A program made the position numbers and the translations under genes. Positions 11,810 to 23,800 of a stretch of 64,000 nucleotides of DNA are shown one piece after another. The notes beneath the pieces are model-generated. The model saw only the letters and a program-made list of their open reading frames with translations. It was not told the DNA's origin and did not search any database. The stretch's first letter is position 1. Every line of letters begins with the position of its first letter. The DNA is from Cymodocea nodosa (taxonomy: Eukaryota; Streptophyta; Magnoliopsida; Alismatales; Cymodoceaceae): NCBI GenBank assembly GCA_036874045.1, contig CM072339.1:8935501-8999500 (forward strand). Direction: 5' to 3'.

Positions 11810-12400
11810 ACAATATCAAAATGGATCTTGGACAGTGGAGCGTCAAGTCACATGATCGAACAAAAAAGTCTATTACAAAATTTTACAAATACCATGAAAG
11901 GAAGTGTAACATTTGGAAACAAAAGCAAAGATAAAATCATAGGTATGGGCAATGTTTAAATAGCTCCTACTTGTGTTATTTCGAATGTACTATATGTAGA
12001 AAACCTAGGATTTAATTTGCTGAGGGTCATAAAACTAACTGAAAATGGATATTATGTAGTGTTTGAAGATAATGTATGCAAAATAATTGATAAAAATACA
12101 GATGAAATTAAGTTTAGTGCTAAAAGAAAAGGTTCTATATGTATTTTATCTTTACCTTCTGGTGCAATTGATTTAAATTCATGTTTGCTAGTTGAAACTA
12201 GTGATGCATATCTATGGCATAGAAGGATTGGGCATATAAATATGAGACTGTTACATAAACTATCTAGAAAACATTTAGTGAGAGGTTTACCAAAGATTAA
12301 ATACTCAAAGAACTTTATGTGTGATGCATGTGAGTTAGGTAAACTTCACAAAACTCTTTTAAATCCAAAACTGATATTTCAAGCAAGAGAGTATTAGAAC
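11810..12400 (+). mobile_element. E protease and GAG-pre-integrase region
   Basis: At about 11815 is the protease signature L-D-S-G-A-S-S-H-M. From 12017 comes the GAG-pre-integrase segment with W-H-R-R-I-G-H and a C-x2-C pair, the zinc-binding N-terminal part of integrase. The protease cleaves the polyprotein. The integrase core follows directly. Confidence 0.85.
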
Positions 12401-12408
12401 TTATACAT

Positions 12409-14910
12409 ATGGATCTATTTGGACCAACAAGAATCATGAGTCTTGGTGGTAAACGGTATGTATTTGTTTTAGTAGATGACTTCTCTAGATACACTTGGGT
12501 ATATTTTCTAGCATCTAAGGCAGAAGTTTTTGAAAAATTTAAAATGTTTTGCAATTTTGTTCAAAATGAGCAAAGTGTCTCTATTCAAAAACTTAGGAGT
12601 GATCATGGAACTGAATTTGATAATGATCAAATGGATAACTATTGTAATGAGCATGGCATTGATCATAGATTTTCTTTTCCAAGAGCACCGTGTCAAAATG
12701 GTGTTGTTGAGAGAAAGAATAGATCACTTCAAGAAATGGCCAGAACTATGTTGAATGAACATAAGTTACCTCAAAATCTTTGGGTTGAAGCAGTAAATAT
12801 AGTTTGTTATGTTATTAACAGAAGTCATTTAAGACCTCATGTTAATAAAACTCCTTTTGAAATTATGTTTAATAGGGTTCCAAAAATTTCCTATATGAAA
12901 CCATTTGACTGCAAGTGTTTTATTCTTAATACTAAGGATAAAAGGGATAAATTTCAAGCCAAATCAGATGAAGGAATTTTTGTAGGTTACTCTACAAGAA
13001 GTAAAGCCTATAGAGTATATAACAAGACTTCTAGGACTATTGAAGAAACCCTCCATGTAAGCTTCAATGAAAATTCTCTTAGAGAATCTCAATCTAAAGC
13101 TGATAATGATGACTTGATCAATGTTCCAAATGAGTTAGAGATCAATAGAGAGATTGATGATTTATCTGAGAAAATCAAAAATATGAACTTAAATGATCAA
13201 ACTAATGATGAAAGTGATGGACTTTCAGATGTTGATGAGAATATTGAGGAAAATCAGAGAAATTGGTGTTATTCTTCATCACATCCCATTACTCAAGTCA
13301 TTGGTAATATTAATGAGGGAGTTAAAACTAGAGCTTCAGTAAATTTAAATAGTATGTGTATGTTTGTTTCTATGGTGGAACCAAGGAATATACAAGAAGC
13401 ATTATCTAATGAAAATTGGATAGTGGCAATGCAAGAAGAACTAAATCAATTCATCAGAAATGATGTATGGGAATTAGTCTCTCTACTAGAAAATCAGTCC
13501 ATAATAGGTACAAAGTGGATCTTTAGAAACAAAACTAACGAAATTGGTCAAATTATAAGGAATAAAGCTAGATTAGTTGCACAAGGGTATACACAAGAAG
13601 AAGGATTAGATTATGATGAAACATTTGCTCCTGTGGCTAGGTTAGAAAGTATTAGAATATTATTGGCCTATGCTTGTTATATGGATTTTAAATTATCTCA
13701 AATGGATGTAACGAGTGCATTTCTAAATGATTTAATTAATGAAGAAGTCTATGTAAAACAATCACCTGGATTTGAAGATATTAAAAATCCTGACTTTGTG
13801 TATAAATTGAAGAAAGCCTTATATGGTTTGAAGCAAGCACCTAGATCATGGTATGAAAGATTGTCTACTTTTTTAATAGAAAAAGGCTATATCATGGGAA
13901 AAGTGGATCATACTCTATTTATTAAGAGAGATGGTAAAGATCAGATTGTTGTTCAAATATACGTGGATGATATAATCTTTGGAACAACCTCTAATAAGTT
14001 GATAGAAATATTCTCTGAAGAGATGACTAATCAGTTTGAAATGAGTATGATAGGAGAACTTTCATATTTTCTAGGACTTCAAATTAAGCAAATGGATAAA
14101 GGTATATTTTTAAATCAGGAAAAATATGCAGTTGAAATGCTTAAGAAATTTAATTTTAATGATACAAGGATTCGAGGAACTCCTATGAGTACTACTTTAA
14201 AGTTAGATATTGATGACATAGGAAAATCTTTAGATCAAAGAAAATACAAAAATATGATTGGTTCTTTACTTTATTTGACTACTAGTAGACCTGATATAAT
14301 GTTTGTTGTGTGTGTTTGTGCTAGATTTCAATCTAATCCTAAAGAATCACACTTAATTGCAATTAAAAGAATATTAAGATATATACAAGGAACTAAAAAT
14401 TTCAGACTGTATTATTCTAAGGATAGTTCAATAGATCTTATAAGATATACTGATGCTGATTATGCAGGATCTAAATCTGATAGAAAGAGTACCAGTGACA
14501 CATGTCAATTATTGGGAAATAATTTGGTGTCATGGTTTAGTAAAAAGCAAAACTGTGTGGCACTTTCTACTACAGAAGCTGAATATGTTGATGCTGCACT
14601 GTGTTGCACTCAGATTCTGTGGATAAGGCAAACTTTAGACGATTTTGGATTATCTAATGATACAACTGAGATTTATTGTGACAGTAGTTCTACAATAAAT
14701 CTTTCCAAAAATCTTGTATTACATTCAAGAGCAAAGCATATAGAGGTTAGACATCATTTTCTAAGAGATAACATAATTAAAGGAAAAATTAAATTAGAAT
14801 TTGTGTCTAGTAAAAATCAATTAGCTGATATATTTACAAAACCTCTAGACGAAAATACATTCTGCAACATTAGATTAAATTTAGGTATTTGTAGGCTATG
14901 TGATGTGTAA
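12409..14910 (+). mobile_element. E integrase, reverse transcriptase and RNase H region
   Basis: One long open stretch of 833 codons. The integrase core comes first, with the F-S-R-Y-T-W-V-Y-F-L block and the L-R-S-D-H-G-T-E-F motif near 12595. RT follows from about 13390, with K-A-R-L-V-A-Q-G-Y, the Q-M-D-V-T-S-A-F-L-N block and the catalytic Y-V-D-D-I motif near 13960. RNase H follows from about 14440, with T-D-A-D-Y-A-G, S-T-T-E-A-E-Y and the closing L-A-D-I-F-T-K-P-L signature. Domain order is that of Ty1-copia, and this part looks intact. Confidence 0.92.
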
Positions 14911-14989
14911 AATGCTTAAACTCCACATAAAAAGATAAATATTATTGATGATGTTGTTCACCTCATAGATATTATATACTTATTATAAA

Positions 14990-15990
14990 TATCTAAAGTA
15001 ATATCTAAACTGCTGCTTAAGATACTATGTATTTATTGTAAAATCATAGTAGTATCTTATTGATTTTAAGTAGTTTATCAATTTTAATGGTTTTTATGAT
15101 TTTAAGTGGAAGTGTAAATGAAAAACATTAAATACTTCTGACATTCTGAAATTTTGATTAAATGTTTTCTTTGAATCAAGGAAAATGAATATGATCATGC
15201 ATAAATTTGACTTAATTGATTAAACTTGTAGAATAAGTTATATGTAACTAATCTTAAACTGTTAATCAAAAGTATAAGCTTATTGAAACTGATTCATATT
15301 CTCAGTACAATCATAGAAGTAAAAATTGTATGAGATTTGTGTTTTATTGCATCTGTATAAATGGAATACATATATACTGTGCTTAAAATGAAAAGTGCTT
15401 ACAAAGTAAAAATCTTTGAGAGTTTATTGATCAGTTTGATCACGAGCCTTTTGTACTTGAGCAGATAGGTATGTAAGGATTGTTGTCCTGAAAAAGGATT
15501 CTTTAAATCTGGCAACCTAAGGTCCTGATCAGATCTGGGATTGTTGACTGAAAGCTCATTACACGGGTACATTAGAAAGCTCTTGTATGATTCAAGCTTT
15601 TCAAACTAACTATTAAAGAAAATTATCAATATTTACTATTTTGAAAAGAAAAAGTTGTTTCATTAATTACAGATATCTTTGAATCGCATATAGTTTATAC
15701 CAATATGACTACTAATTTATTGAATCAACATTAGTACTTTCGAAAACGTTTATTTGAGATACATTCTTTTATTCTCCTTGAATTAATCGAATTGAGTTCA
15801 AAGTTGTGTTTTGATTCATATACAGTAGGAATTGATTCTGGAAATCATTTTTGATGATGTCAGGATAACGGAAGTCTCTGAAAATAAAATGTAAAAGTAT
15901 AGTTATACTTAACATCTATTGTCACTACAAGTATATTTTGTATTTTGATTGAATATATTTGAAGTATATTTGTAGGGGGAGCATTAACAA
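14990..15990 (+). other. Conserved noncoding block shared with the gypsy elements
   Basis: Between RNase H and ORFX. It aligns by eye with 32500-33480 of element A and, on the minus strand, 46930-45890 of element B. The core at about 15400-15610 is nearly identical in all three, while its flanks are only loosely similar. Landmarks in the core are 'gatcacgagccttttgtac', 'ggtatgtaagg' and 'ctgatcagatctgggattg'. A splice-donor-like GTATGTAAGG starts at 15469 and an acceptor-like TTTGTAG ends at 15975. The antisense strand of the core is open (15572-15399), as in the other copies. Function unknown. Confidence 0.8.
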
Positions 15991-16473
15991 TGTCAAAAAC
16001 AAATTAATATAATTTAAAATACAAATCTTAGTTAATCTGAATTAATGTCCTCTTAAAATCTTGATGAAATAATTTTAAAAGACAAATAAACTATTCTAGA
16101 TTCAAAAGACAAAATGTTCAAATAGTTTACAATATTCTCAAGATAATGTTAAGTTTAGCATGTGTGTTGTTTTCGAAAGGTTTTAGTTGGAGGCATCCGA
16201 AACTTGTTTAAGTGTACTAACTAGACGTTATATTAGATAAGGTAACGTGTAAAACTGCCTCTATACAACGTTTTACTCGTTAGGTTAGTTAACTCAACGA
16301 GTTATACTTGAATATTTCGGGTACCTTGATTGAATAAACTTTATTCAATATTTATTTAATTTCTAAACGTGACTTATCTTCACATTGAGTTATACGCCTA
16401 AAAACCCTATTTAAACACTTATAACATGGGGACTTAGGTTATTTGTAAACTTTGTCAAGAAAATCTTTCCCGC
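15991..16473 (+). promoter_or_regulatory. Spacer and promoter-like DNA before E ORFX
   Basis: Contains TAACTCAACGA at 16300-16310 facing a TCGTTAGGTTA variant, then a TATTTAAA box at 16408-16415. The stretch around 'cgcctaaa' and 'tatttaaac' also occurs upstream of ORFX in gypsy element B (TATTTAAA at 53464-53471, minus strand). ORFX therefore seems to have moved with its own upstream DNA. Confidence 0.5.
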
Positions 16474-18759
16474 TTGTTGCTATTACAACCTGCGACGATG
16501 GTCTCCAAGTTCTACAAAGGTCGTGGCAGAGGAAAAGGCAAAAGTAGAAGAGATGCAAAAGGAAAAGAAATAGAGAATGATGAAGTTCCACGTACTTGGT
16601 TCAAGAAAATATTTCGAGTGGACAAAAGGTTAGAAGAACTTTATAGAGATTACTTCTTTTCTCAAGATATATTAGATGAAGTTAGACAAGAACTTCAACA
16701 TACTGATGCAAGTATTACATACATGGGTATTCGAAGTAAATATGATAGAGAATACAGAATGAAATGTGCTGAGATTGCATTTTTGGAACAGTATGCAAAA
16801 TATTTGGAAAAAGGTGTAGGTTCATCAAATAGAACTCCTCAAACTCCTATAAACGGTACAAGACTACATGCATTTGAGGAAGAGCATGAATCAGTTATCC
16901 CTACTCCTTTATATTCAAAACAAGTAGAATCAGATATTGTTGTAGACAAAACAAAAGTTGCTAGTCTTCGAAAGGCCGTTGCAATAGAAAGTGCCTTAGA
17001 AGAATTAAAGCAGAAAACTTTTATGGAACAATTTGAAAAGAAAACAGCAATACTTGAAAAGGAGAAACAAAAATGTTATAGGAGAAGGAAAGTTAGAAAA
17101 ATTATGTCTAAGGAAACAAAGTCTATTGAAAAAGGAAAATCAGATGAAAATTTATTTTCAAAGGACAATGTATGTCTAGACATTGTACCTTATTGTGCAT
17201 CTGATAAACTCATCAGCTCCGAACACACTGAAACTGATGAAGATAATGAGACTTTATTTTCCCTTACTAGAAAGCTTGAGAAAAATCTAAGTCAAATATA
17301 AGCTCAAGTTTTTCTATTAATACAAGTCCTGATGATGTAGAAATTGACAAATCAGAGCATCAAGCACCTGACATTGAATAAGTTATTGCAGATATAATTA
17401 ACAATGTTGAGGCAGTAACTAGTTCAAAGGCTGAATTGTCTAGAGTAGCAGATATTGAAATTGTTAAGACTCTAGAAGAACTAAAAGTTAACCAGCCTTC
17501 TACGGAATCTATAGAAGCAGAGTCTGAGAATGCACAGTATGAATCAATGGAAATATCTATTGAACAAAATGAACAATTACAGACAGATACACCGGCTATA
17601 GAATTTGTAGAAAAATTGTACTCTGAACATTCTATAGAGACTGAACAGATGAATGTTGAGCATATTGACTATGTTCCTAACACTGTTGAAGCTGAAGAAT
17701 CAAGCTTACCTGAGCAGCTTCAAGATAATATTTTGGAAGAGGAACAACATGACATTCATTTTGAAGAAGAGGTTCCTGAAGATGAATTAAACTCTGAATC
17801 ACGGCTTCAGGTATTACCTTCTTTGTGTACAATATTAAAAATTCAAGGTAATGCAATTCATTTTAGATCTGAAGAAGCATTGCAGAAATACAATAATCTG
17901 ATTACATGTCAGATTCTACATGCTCGTCCCATAAAATTCAAAAATTTGATGGACATAAGAGATCTGTTTGAGTTTCAAGGCCTCATTAAATTCTTGCCAG
18001 TAGGAACGAAATGGAAGCAATACACAGAGCATTGCAGCTTTTTATAGCAATCTGGTCAAGAATGGAAATTTTCTGAAAACTCAAATAAATGAACAGGAGT
18101 TTATATTGTCTCCTGAATTAATTTTTGAAGTTTTAGGATTAAAGAATGAAGGTGTTATTGTTACCAACAGATTTGACATGATAAGACAACTAGAATGGAA
18201 CATTCAGTCTTTATCAAAAATTCCAGATGTATATTCTGAAATGAGATTAATGGAAAATCTGAATGCAGAGGAAAGGTTTATTGCAAATATATTGCATGCA
18301 AATTTATTTCAGAGAGTTGGACACAATATGGAAGTTAGCAGAAGTTGTTTATATGCAACTTATAGCTTGCTGAATAGAATTCAAATCAATTGGTTTGATG
18401 TTTTCACTTCTCAACTACAACATATGAGTTCAAAGTTATTTTATGGTGATGTTGTATGTAGACTCATTGCAAGCCAATTAAATTTATCCGATTGGCCCTC
18501 TGAAACTAAAGGCATGAGAGCATTTAGTGTCAAAGATTTGCAAAAATTTCAGGCCATGCATAAACCTCAACAACAACAACAACCTGATACAGACCATATA
18601 CAACAACAACAACAACAAAGTTATTCAGTTCAAGCAAAATAGCAAACCCAGCTACCTCCTGACTTAGATGCAGTGCTTAACGACATCAAAAATGATATTA
18701 GACATCTAGGAGATAAAATATGTAATGCTATATGTGATATACTTAGGAGGGGTCGCTAA
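16474..18759 (+). mobile_element. E accessory ORFX (putative plant transposon protein family)
   Basis: The N-terminus is basic (G-R-G-R-G-K-G-K near 16516), followed by charged helical segments and a long Glu-rich acidic middle (17400-17800). The conserved core is at about 17940-18500: L-F-E-F-Q-G-L, then G-L-K-N-E-G, then A-N-I-L-H-A-N-L-F-Q-R-V-G-H, then K-L-F-Y-G-D. A glutamine-rich CAA repeat tail (18569-18618) and a short helical end to 18759 close it. No signal peptide or membrane helix is visible, so it is unlikely to be an envelope protein although it lies where Sireviruses carry an envelope-like ORF. The same core occurs in gypsy A and B. About three breaks. Confidence 0.75.
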
Positions 18760-19237
18760 CTGTTTTTGTTTGTTTCTGAATAAAAAATGTAATGTTTGTA
18801 TTACTTGTTTGATTCATTGAACAATACATTTTTATGTAAATGTCTTCAATTATTATTCTTGTTTACAGAAAGAGTTGTTGTAATTATATCTCTTATATAA
18901 GTATATTTATTCTTTGTAATTATCTTTTTGATTAATGACAAAAAGAGGGAGAAATATTATAAAAAGATGATTATGATCTTAATTGCATATATATATTATA
19001 AAAGGAGATGCTATTTAAATGTTTATTGTAATCTGACAGATGATAATTAGAAAACTGATACTTATATAATTATTGACATTTGAGAGTTTTAGTTTTGAGA
19101 GGTAAAATTTACACAAACAATAAAAATAAGCTTAAGTGAACTTATGTCTACAAACAAGTTTGTTGAATTAAAAGTTAACCCAACAAAGGTGCTTTGTTGA
19201 GTTATACATAATTTCATAATTGATTTAATATGGTTTT
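18760..19237 (+). other. E 3' noncoding region
   Basis: AT-rich, with a purine run 'aaaaagagggag' at about 18940-18951 that looks like a secondary polypurine tract, and one TCG-less relative of the motif (GTTGAGTTA near 19195). Its homologue on the minus strand is 62170-62560. Confidence 0.5.
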
Positions 19238-19260
19238 GTCATCATCAAAAAGGGGGAGAT
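19238..19260 (+). other. Polypurine tract of E
   Basis: CATCATCAAAAAGGGGGAGAT lies immediately before the 3' LTR, the plus-strand priming site typical of Sireviruses. Confidence 0.85.
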
Positions 19261-20873
19261 TGTTGAGTATTTTTGTTTTGATGATGTGTGCTGAATGAAA
19301 ATAATCATATTTGCTCAATTACTATTGCTTGTGAAAAGAAATTAAAATCATCAATTAATACAGAAAAAGCTTACTGATATAAATACTTGTCTGTATTGGA
19401 TCTGAAGTTAATAACTAGTCATTTCGTTACATTAATTTCTCATTTAGCTAAACGTTAAGTTAACGTGTGTTTTTATTGAAAAGCATGATATGTTTTAATG
19501 TTATATCTTCTGTATCATGAATAGTGCACGTTTAGACAACTCGTTAAGTTAGAGTTTTGTTTGTATAGAGGTCACATGAGAACTCGTTAAGTTAGAGGCT
19601 TAAAGGTTAAAATAGGTCACGTGATAACTCGTTAAGTTAGTGAGTAAAAGAAGAGACGAACTCGTTAAGTTAGTGTTATACACGTGGTGAAATTATATGT
19701 TACGAATGTTGTATTGTATCACGTGAGGTGCACATGTTTAACTCATTAAGTTAACATAACTAAACGCGTTGAGTTGCTATATTGAACACCAAGGCAATGC
19801 GTTAGGTTAGCGTTATAAACTTAAGTTGTTATTTTTGCACGTGATAAAATTCTTATTATAAAAATATTTGTTTATTACTGGTTCGTTGAGTTATCATAAC
19901 ACAACAGAGATGGTTCGTTGAGTTATCATAACACAACGGAGATGGTTCGTTGAGATAGCATAACACCACGAACATAGTTCGTTGAGTTAGCTACAGTACT
20001 TGTCACGTGAAATGGCACATGAGAAACTCGTTAAGTTAGAAACCTTAAGTTATATATATACTTGTGTTACTCGTTTAGTTAACATTAAAGTAACGACTTC
20101 TTATTACACTGATGAAAAACTTTTGGACGAGAAAGTTTATTTTGTAGGAAATTTTTCAGAGATCTAGGACTGATGATTAAAGAAAATTCAAAATATAAAC
20201 GTGGGTTAGAACGTGTGTGTTTCGATGAAGGAAAAAGAAAAGATGTGGAGAAGTGGAAAACTGGTGGTGGTTAAACGTGAAGGATATGCATGAAATGAAA
20301 ATACAGTATAAAAGGCATAGAATTCTTGTTGATCAATTTATCCTTGCACACAAAACGAAAAATCTTTTCAAGGATCAAACCATCCCTGCACACCAAAAGA
20401 AAAATCTTTTTCAGGGATCAAAAACACCTTCTTGGGAAAAATCTCTCAAGTGGAAGAAAGTTCAGTGAAGCATAAAAAGGTAAGATTTTCGTCACTAAAG
20501 ATTTGAAGTATCAGAAGAAAGCAAATTCGGTGAAGCATGAAAAGACAAGATATTCGTCACTAAAGAATTGCTGAAGAAGAAAAAGAAGAAGAAGAAAGAT
20601 CTCAAATAGGGAGAAAAGTTTTAAATTCCGCAAATTAGTTTTCTCTGTTTGTAGTTATGAAATTGTTTAGATGATACATGGTATCGAAATATAATTGCAT
20701 CTACAATTTTTGAGGAGAATTGAATTGTATATTGTAATTAAAACCTTGAATAAAAATGATTTTATGAAAACAATGTCTCGACTTGTTTTTGAGTTTTAAA
20801 GTTTCAATTATATTTCAAAAAATATTAAAAATACACAATTCACCCCTCTCTTGTGTAGCCATACGATCCTACA
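19261..20873 (+). repeat. E 3' LTR
   Basis: 1613 bp, TGTTGAG...CCTACA. The U3 holds an array at about 19530-20100 of TCGTTAAGTTA (for example 19541-19551 and 19584-19594) and TCGTTGAGTTA, interleaved with CACGTG or CACATG. The TATA box is at 20307-20315. A GAA-rich stretch near 20575-20600 and the 'aattcacccctctcttg' end are conserved among the copia LTRs here. Confidence 0.92.
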
Positions 20874-23800
20874 CTTGTGAATGTATGATAGGATTTTTAG
20901 ACAAACTTATTGTAGAACTACTATCATAGAAAATCTTAGTTGGTTCATAGGCTAAATTAAAATCTTTTAAAGTTTATCTGATCCACAGGATTTGAGCATA
21001 GCAAAATGTAGCAGCTATATATTCAGCTTCAGTTGTAGATAATACTACACAATTTTGCTATTTGCTAAATCATGACACTAAAGAATGTCCTAATAATTGA
21101 CAAGTGCCACTAGTGCTTTTTCTTTCAAACTTACATCCTGCGAAATTAGCATCACTATAACCTATTAAATTTAAAGAATTGTGTTTAAAGTAAAAAAATT
21201 TGAAATTGATGGTTCCTAATAGATATTTAAAAATTTGTTTAATAGCAAGTAGGTGTGATTCTTTAGGATTAGATTGATATCTAGCACAAGTACACACACT
21301 AAACATAATATCTGGTCGACTAGCTGTTAAATAAAGTAATAAACCAATCATACTTCTATATTGTTTTATATCTACAGTTTTTCCAAAGTCATCTTTATCC
21401 AACTTAGTGATAGTACTCATTGGTGTATTCTTTGTTTTAGTGTTGTCTAATCCAAACCTCTTTAATAAATCTTGAGTATATTTTTCTTGTGAAATAAAAG
21501 TACCTTGATTTAACTGCTTAATTTGTAAGCCTAGAAAAAATGATAGTTCACCCATCATACTCATTTCAAATTTATTAGTCATGTCTTTCGAAAAAGACTC
21601 AACTAATTTATCATTTGTTGCTCCAAATATGATGTCATCTACATAGATTTGAACTACCAATATATCTTTTTCAACCTTCTTGATAAAAAGAGTGTGATCT
21701 GCCTTTCCCATAGAATACCCTTTTTCCATAAGAAATTTAGATAATCTTTCATACCAAGACCTAGGGGCTTGTTTAAGGCTATATAATGCCTTTTTAAGCT
21801 TGTAAACATACTTGGGATATTTTGAATCTTCAAAACCTAGAGGTTGTTTTACATAAACTTCTTCTTTTTTATATTCATTTAAAAAAGCAGTCTTAACATC
21901 CATTTGATATAATTTAAAATCCATATAACAAGCATATGCTAACAAAATTTGTATTTGTTGAGTATTTTGTTTTGATGATGTGTGCTGAATGAAAGTAATC
22001 ATATTTGCTCAATTACTATTGCATGTGAAAGGAAATTAAGAACATCAATTAATACAGAAAAAGTTTACTAATATAAAGACTTGTTTGTATTGGATCTGAA
22101 ATTATACTATTAAATAACTAGTCGTTTTGTTGCATTAATTTCTCATTTAACTAAATGTTAAGTTAACGTGTGATCTTATTGAAAAGCATGATATGTTTTA
22201 CAATTTTATTTTCTATATCATGAATAGTGCACGTTTAGACAACTCGTTAAGTTAAAGTTTTATTCGTATAGAGGTCACGTGAGAACTCATTAAGTTAGAG
22301 GCTTAAAGGTTAAAAATAGGTCACATGAGAACTCATTAAGTTAGTGTTGTAAAAGAAGAGACAACTCGTTAAGTTAGTGTTGTACACATGGTGAAATTAA
22401 AGGTTACGAATGTTATATTGTATCACATGAGTTGCACATGTTTAACTCATTAAGTTAACATAACTGCATGTGTTGAGTTGCTATATTGAACACTAAGGCA
22501 ACGCGTTAGGTTAACGTTATAAACTTAAGTTGTTATTTTGCACGTGGTAAAATTCTTATTATAAAAACATTTGTTTATTATTAGTTCGTTGAGTTATCCG
22601 TAACACAACGAAGTTCGTTCATTGAGTTATTGTAACACCACGAAGCTAGTTCGTTGAGTTTGCATAACACCACAGACTTAGTTCGTTGAGTTAGCTACAG
22701 TACTTGTCATGTGAGTTGGCACATGAGGAACTTGTTAAGTTAGAAACATTAAGTTATATATCTACTTGTATTACTCGTTTAGTTAACATTAAAGTAACGA
22801 CTTCTTATTATACTTGATGAAAAATTTTAGATGAGAAAGTTTATGTTGCAGGAAATTTTTCAGAGATCTAGGATTTATGGTTAAAGAAAATTCGAAATGT
22901 AAATGTGTGTCAGAATGTGTGTATTTCGATGAAGGAAAAAGAAAAGACGTGAAGAAGTGGAAAACTAGTAGTGATTAAATGTGGAGGATATGCATGAAAT
23001 GAAGATACAGTATAAAAGGTATAGAATTCTCGTTGATCAGTAATCCCTACACACCAAACGAAATATATTTTCAAGGATCAAAAACACCTTTTGGGGAAAA
23101 GCTTTTAGATGGAAGAAAATTCAGTGAAGTAGAAAAGGTCAGATTTATGTTACTGAAGATCTGAAGTATTAAGAGAAAGAAAATTCAGTGAAGTAGAGAA
23201 AGACAAGATATTCGTTACTGAAGAATTGTTGAAGAAGAAAAAGAAGAAGAAGAAGAAGAAACATCTCAAATAGGGAGAAATGTTTTAAATTCCTCAAATT
23301 AGTTTTCTCTGTTTGTAGTTATGAAATTGTATAGATGAAACATGGTATTGATATATAATTGCCTCTATAATTTCTAAGGAGAATTGAATTGTATATTGTA
23401 ATTGAAACCTTGAATAAAAATGATTTTATGAAAACAGTGTCTCGACTTATTTTTAATTTTGAAGTTTCAATGATAATTGAAAATGTTGAGAAACACAATT
23501 CACCCCCCTCTTATGTAGCCATACGATCCTATAGTGTTGATTCTAGTCTAGCAATAGGAGCAAATGTCTCATCATAGTCAATTCCTTCCTCTTGCTTGTA
23601 ACCTTAAGCAACTAACCTAGCTTTATTTTTAGCTATATGTCCATCCTAATCTACTTTGTTTCTAAATACCCACCTTGTTCCTATTATAGACTGATTTTCA
23701 GGTGATGGAACTAGATCCCATACCTCATTTCTTATAAATTGATTTAGCTCATCTTGCATAGTTAAATACCAAAATTCATCTTCTAAGGCATCTTCAATTT

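Larger units (their letters stand above)
8211..20873 (+). mobile_element. Sirevirus-like Ty1-copia element E
   Basis: Parts in order are: 5' LTR (first third lost), tRNA-iMet primer site, gag with a CCHC knuckle, coiled-coil spacer, protease, integrase, reverse transcriptase, RNase H, noncoding block, ORFX, polypurine tract, 3' LTR. The order protease-integrase-RT and the AAAAAGGGGGAGAT tract mark the Sirevirus branch. The shared parts of the two LTRs (8211-9331 and 19753-20873) have the same length and differ by about 3-4% by eye, so the insertion is moderately young. The element is close to whole, with about five breaks in its coding part plus the rearranged 5' LTR. Its right flank is a minus-strand copia fragment. 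Confidence 0.9.

Noticed and set aside
16474-18759. ORFX as a true envelope gene
   Set aside because: It sits in the envelope-like position of Sireviruses, but no signal peptide, transmembrane helix or cleavage-site-like pattern is visible, and the family match is to a plant transposon protein domain.
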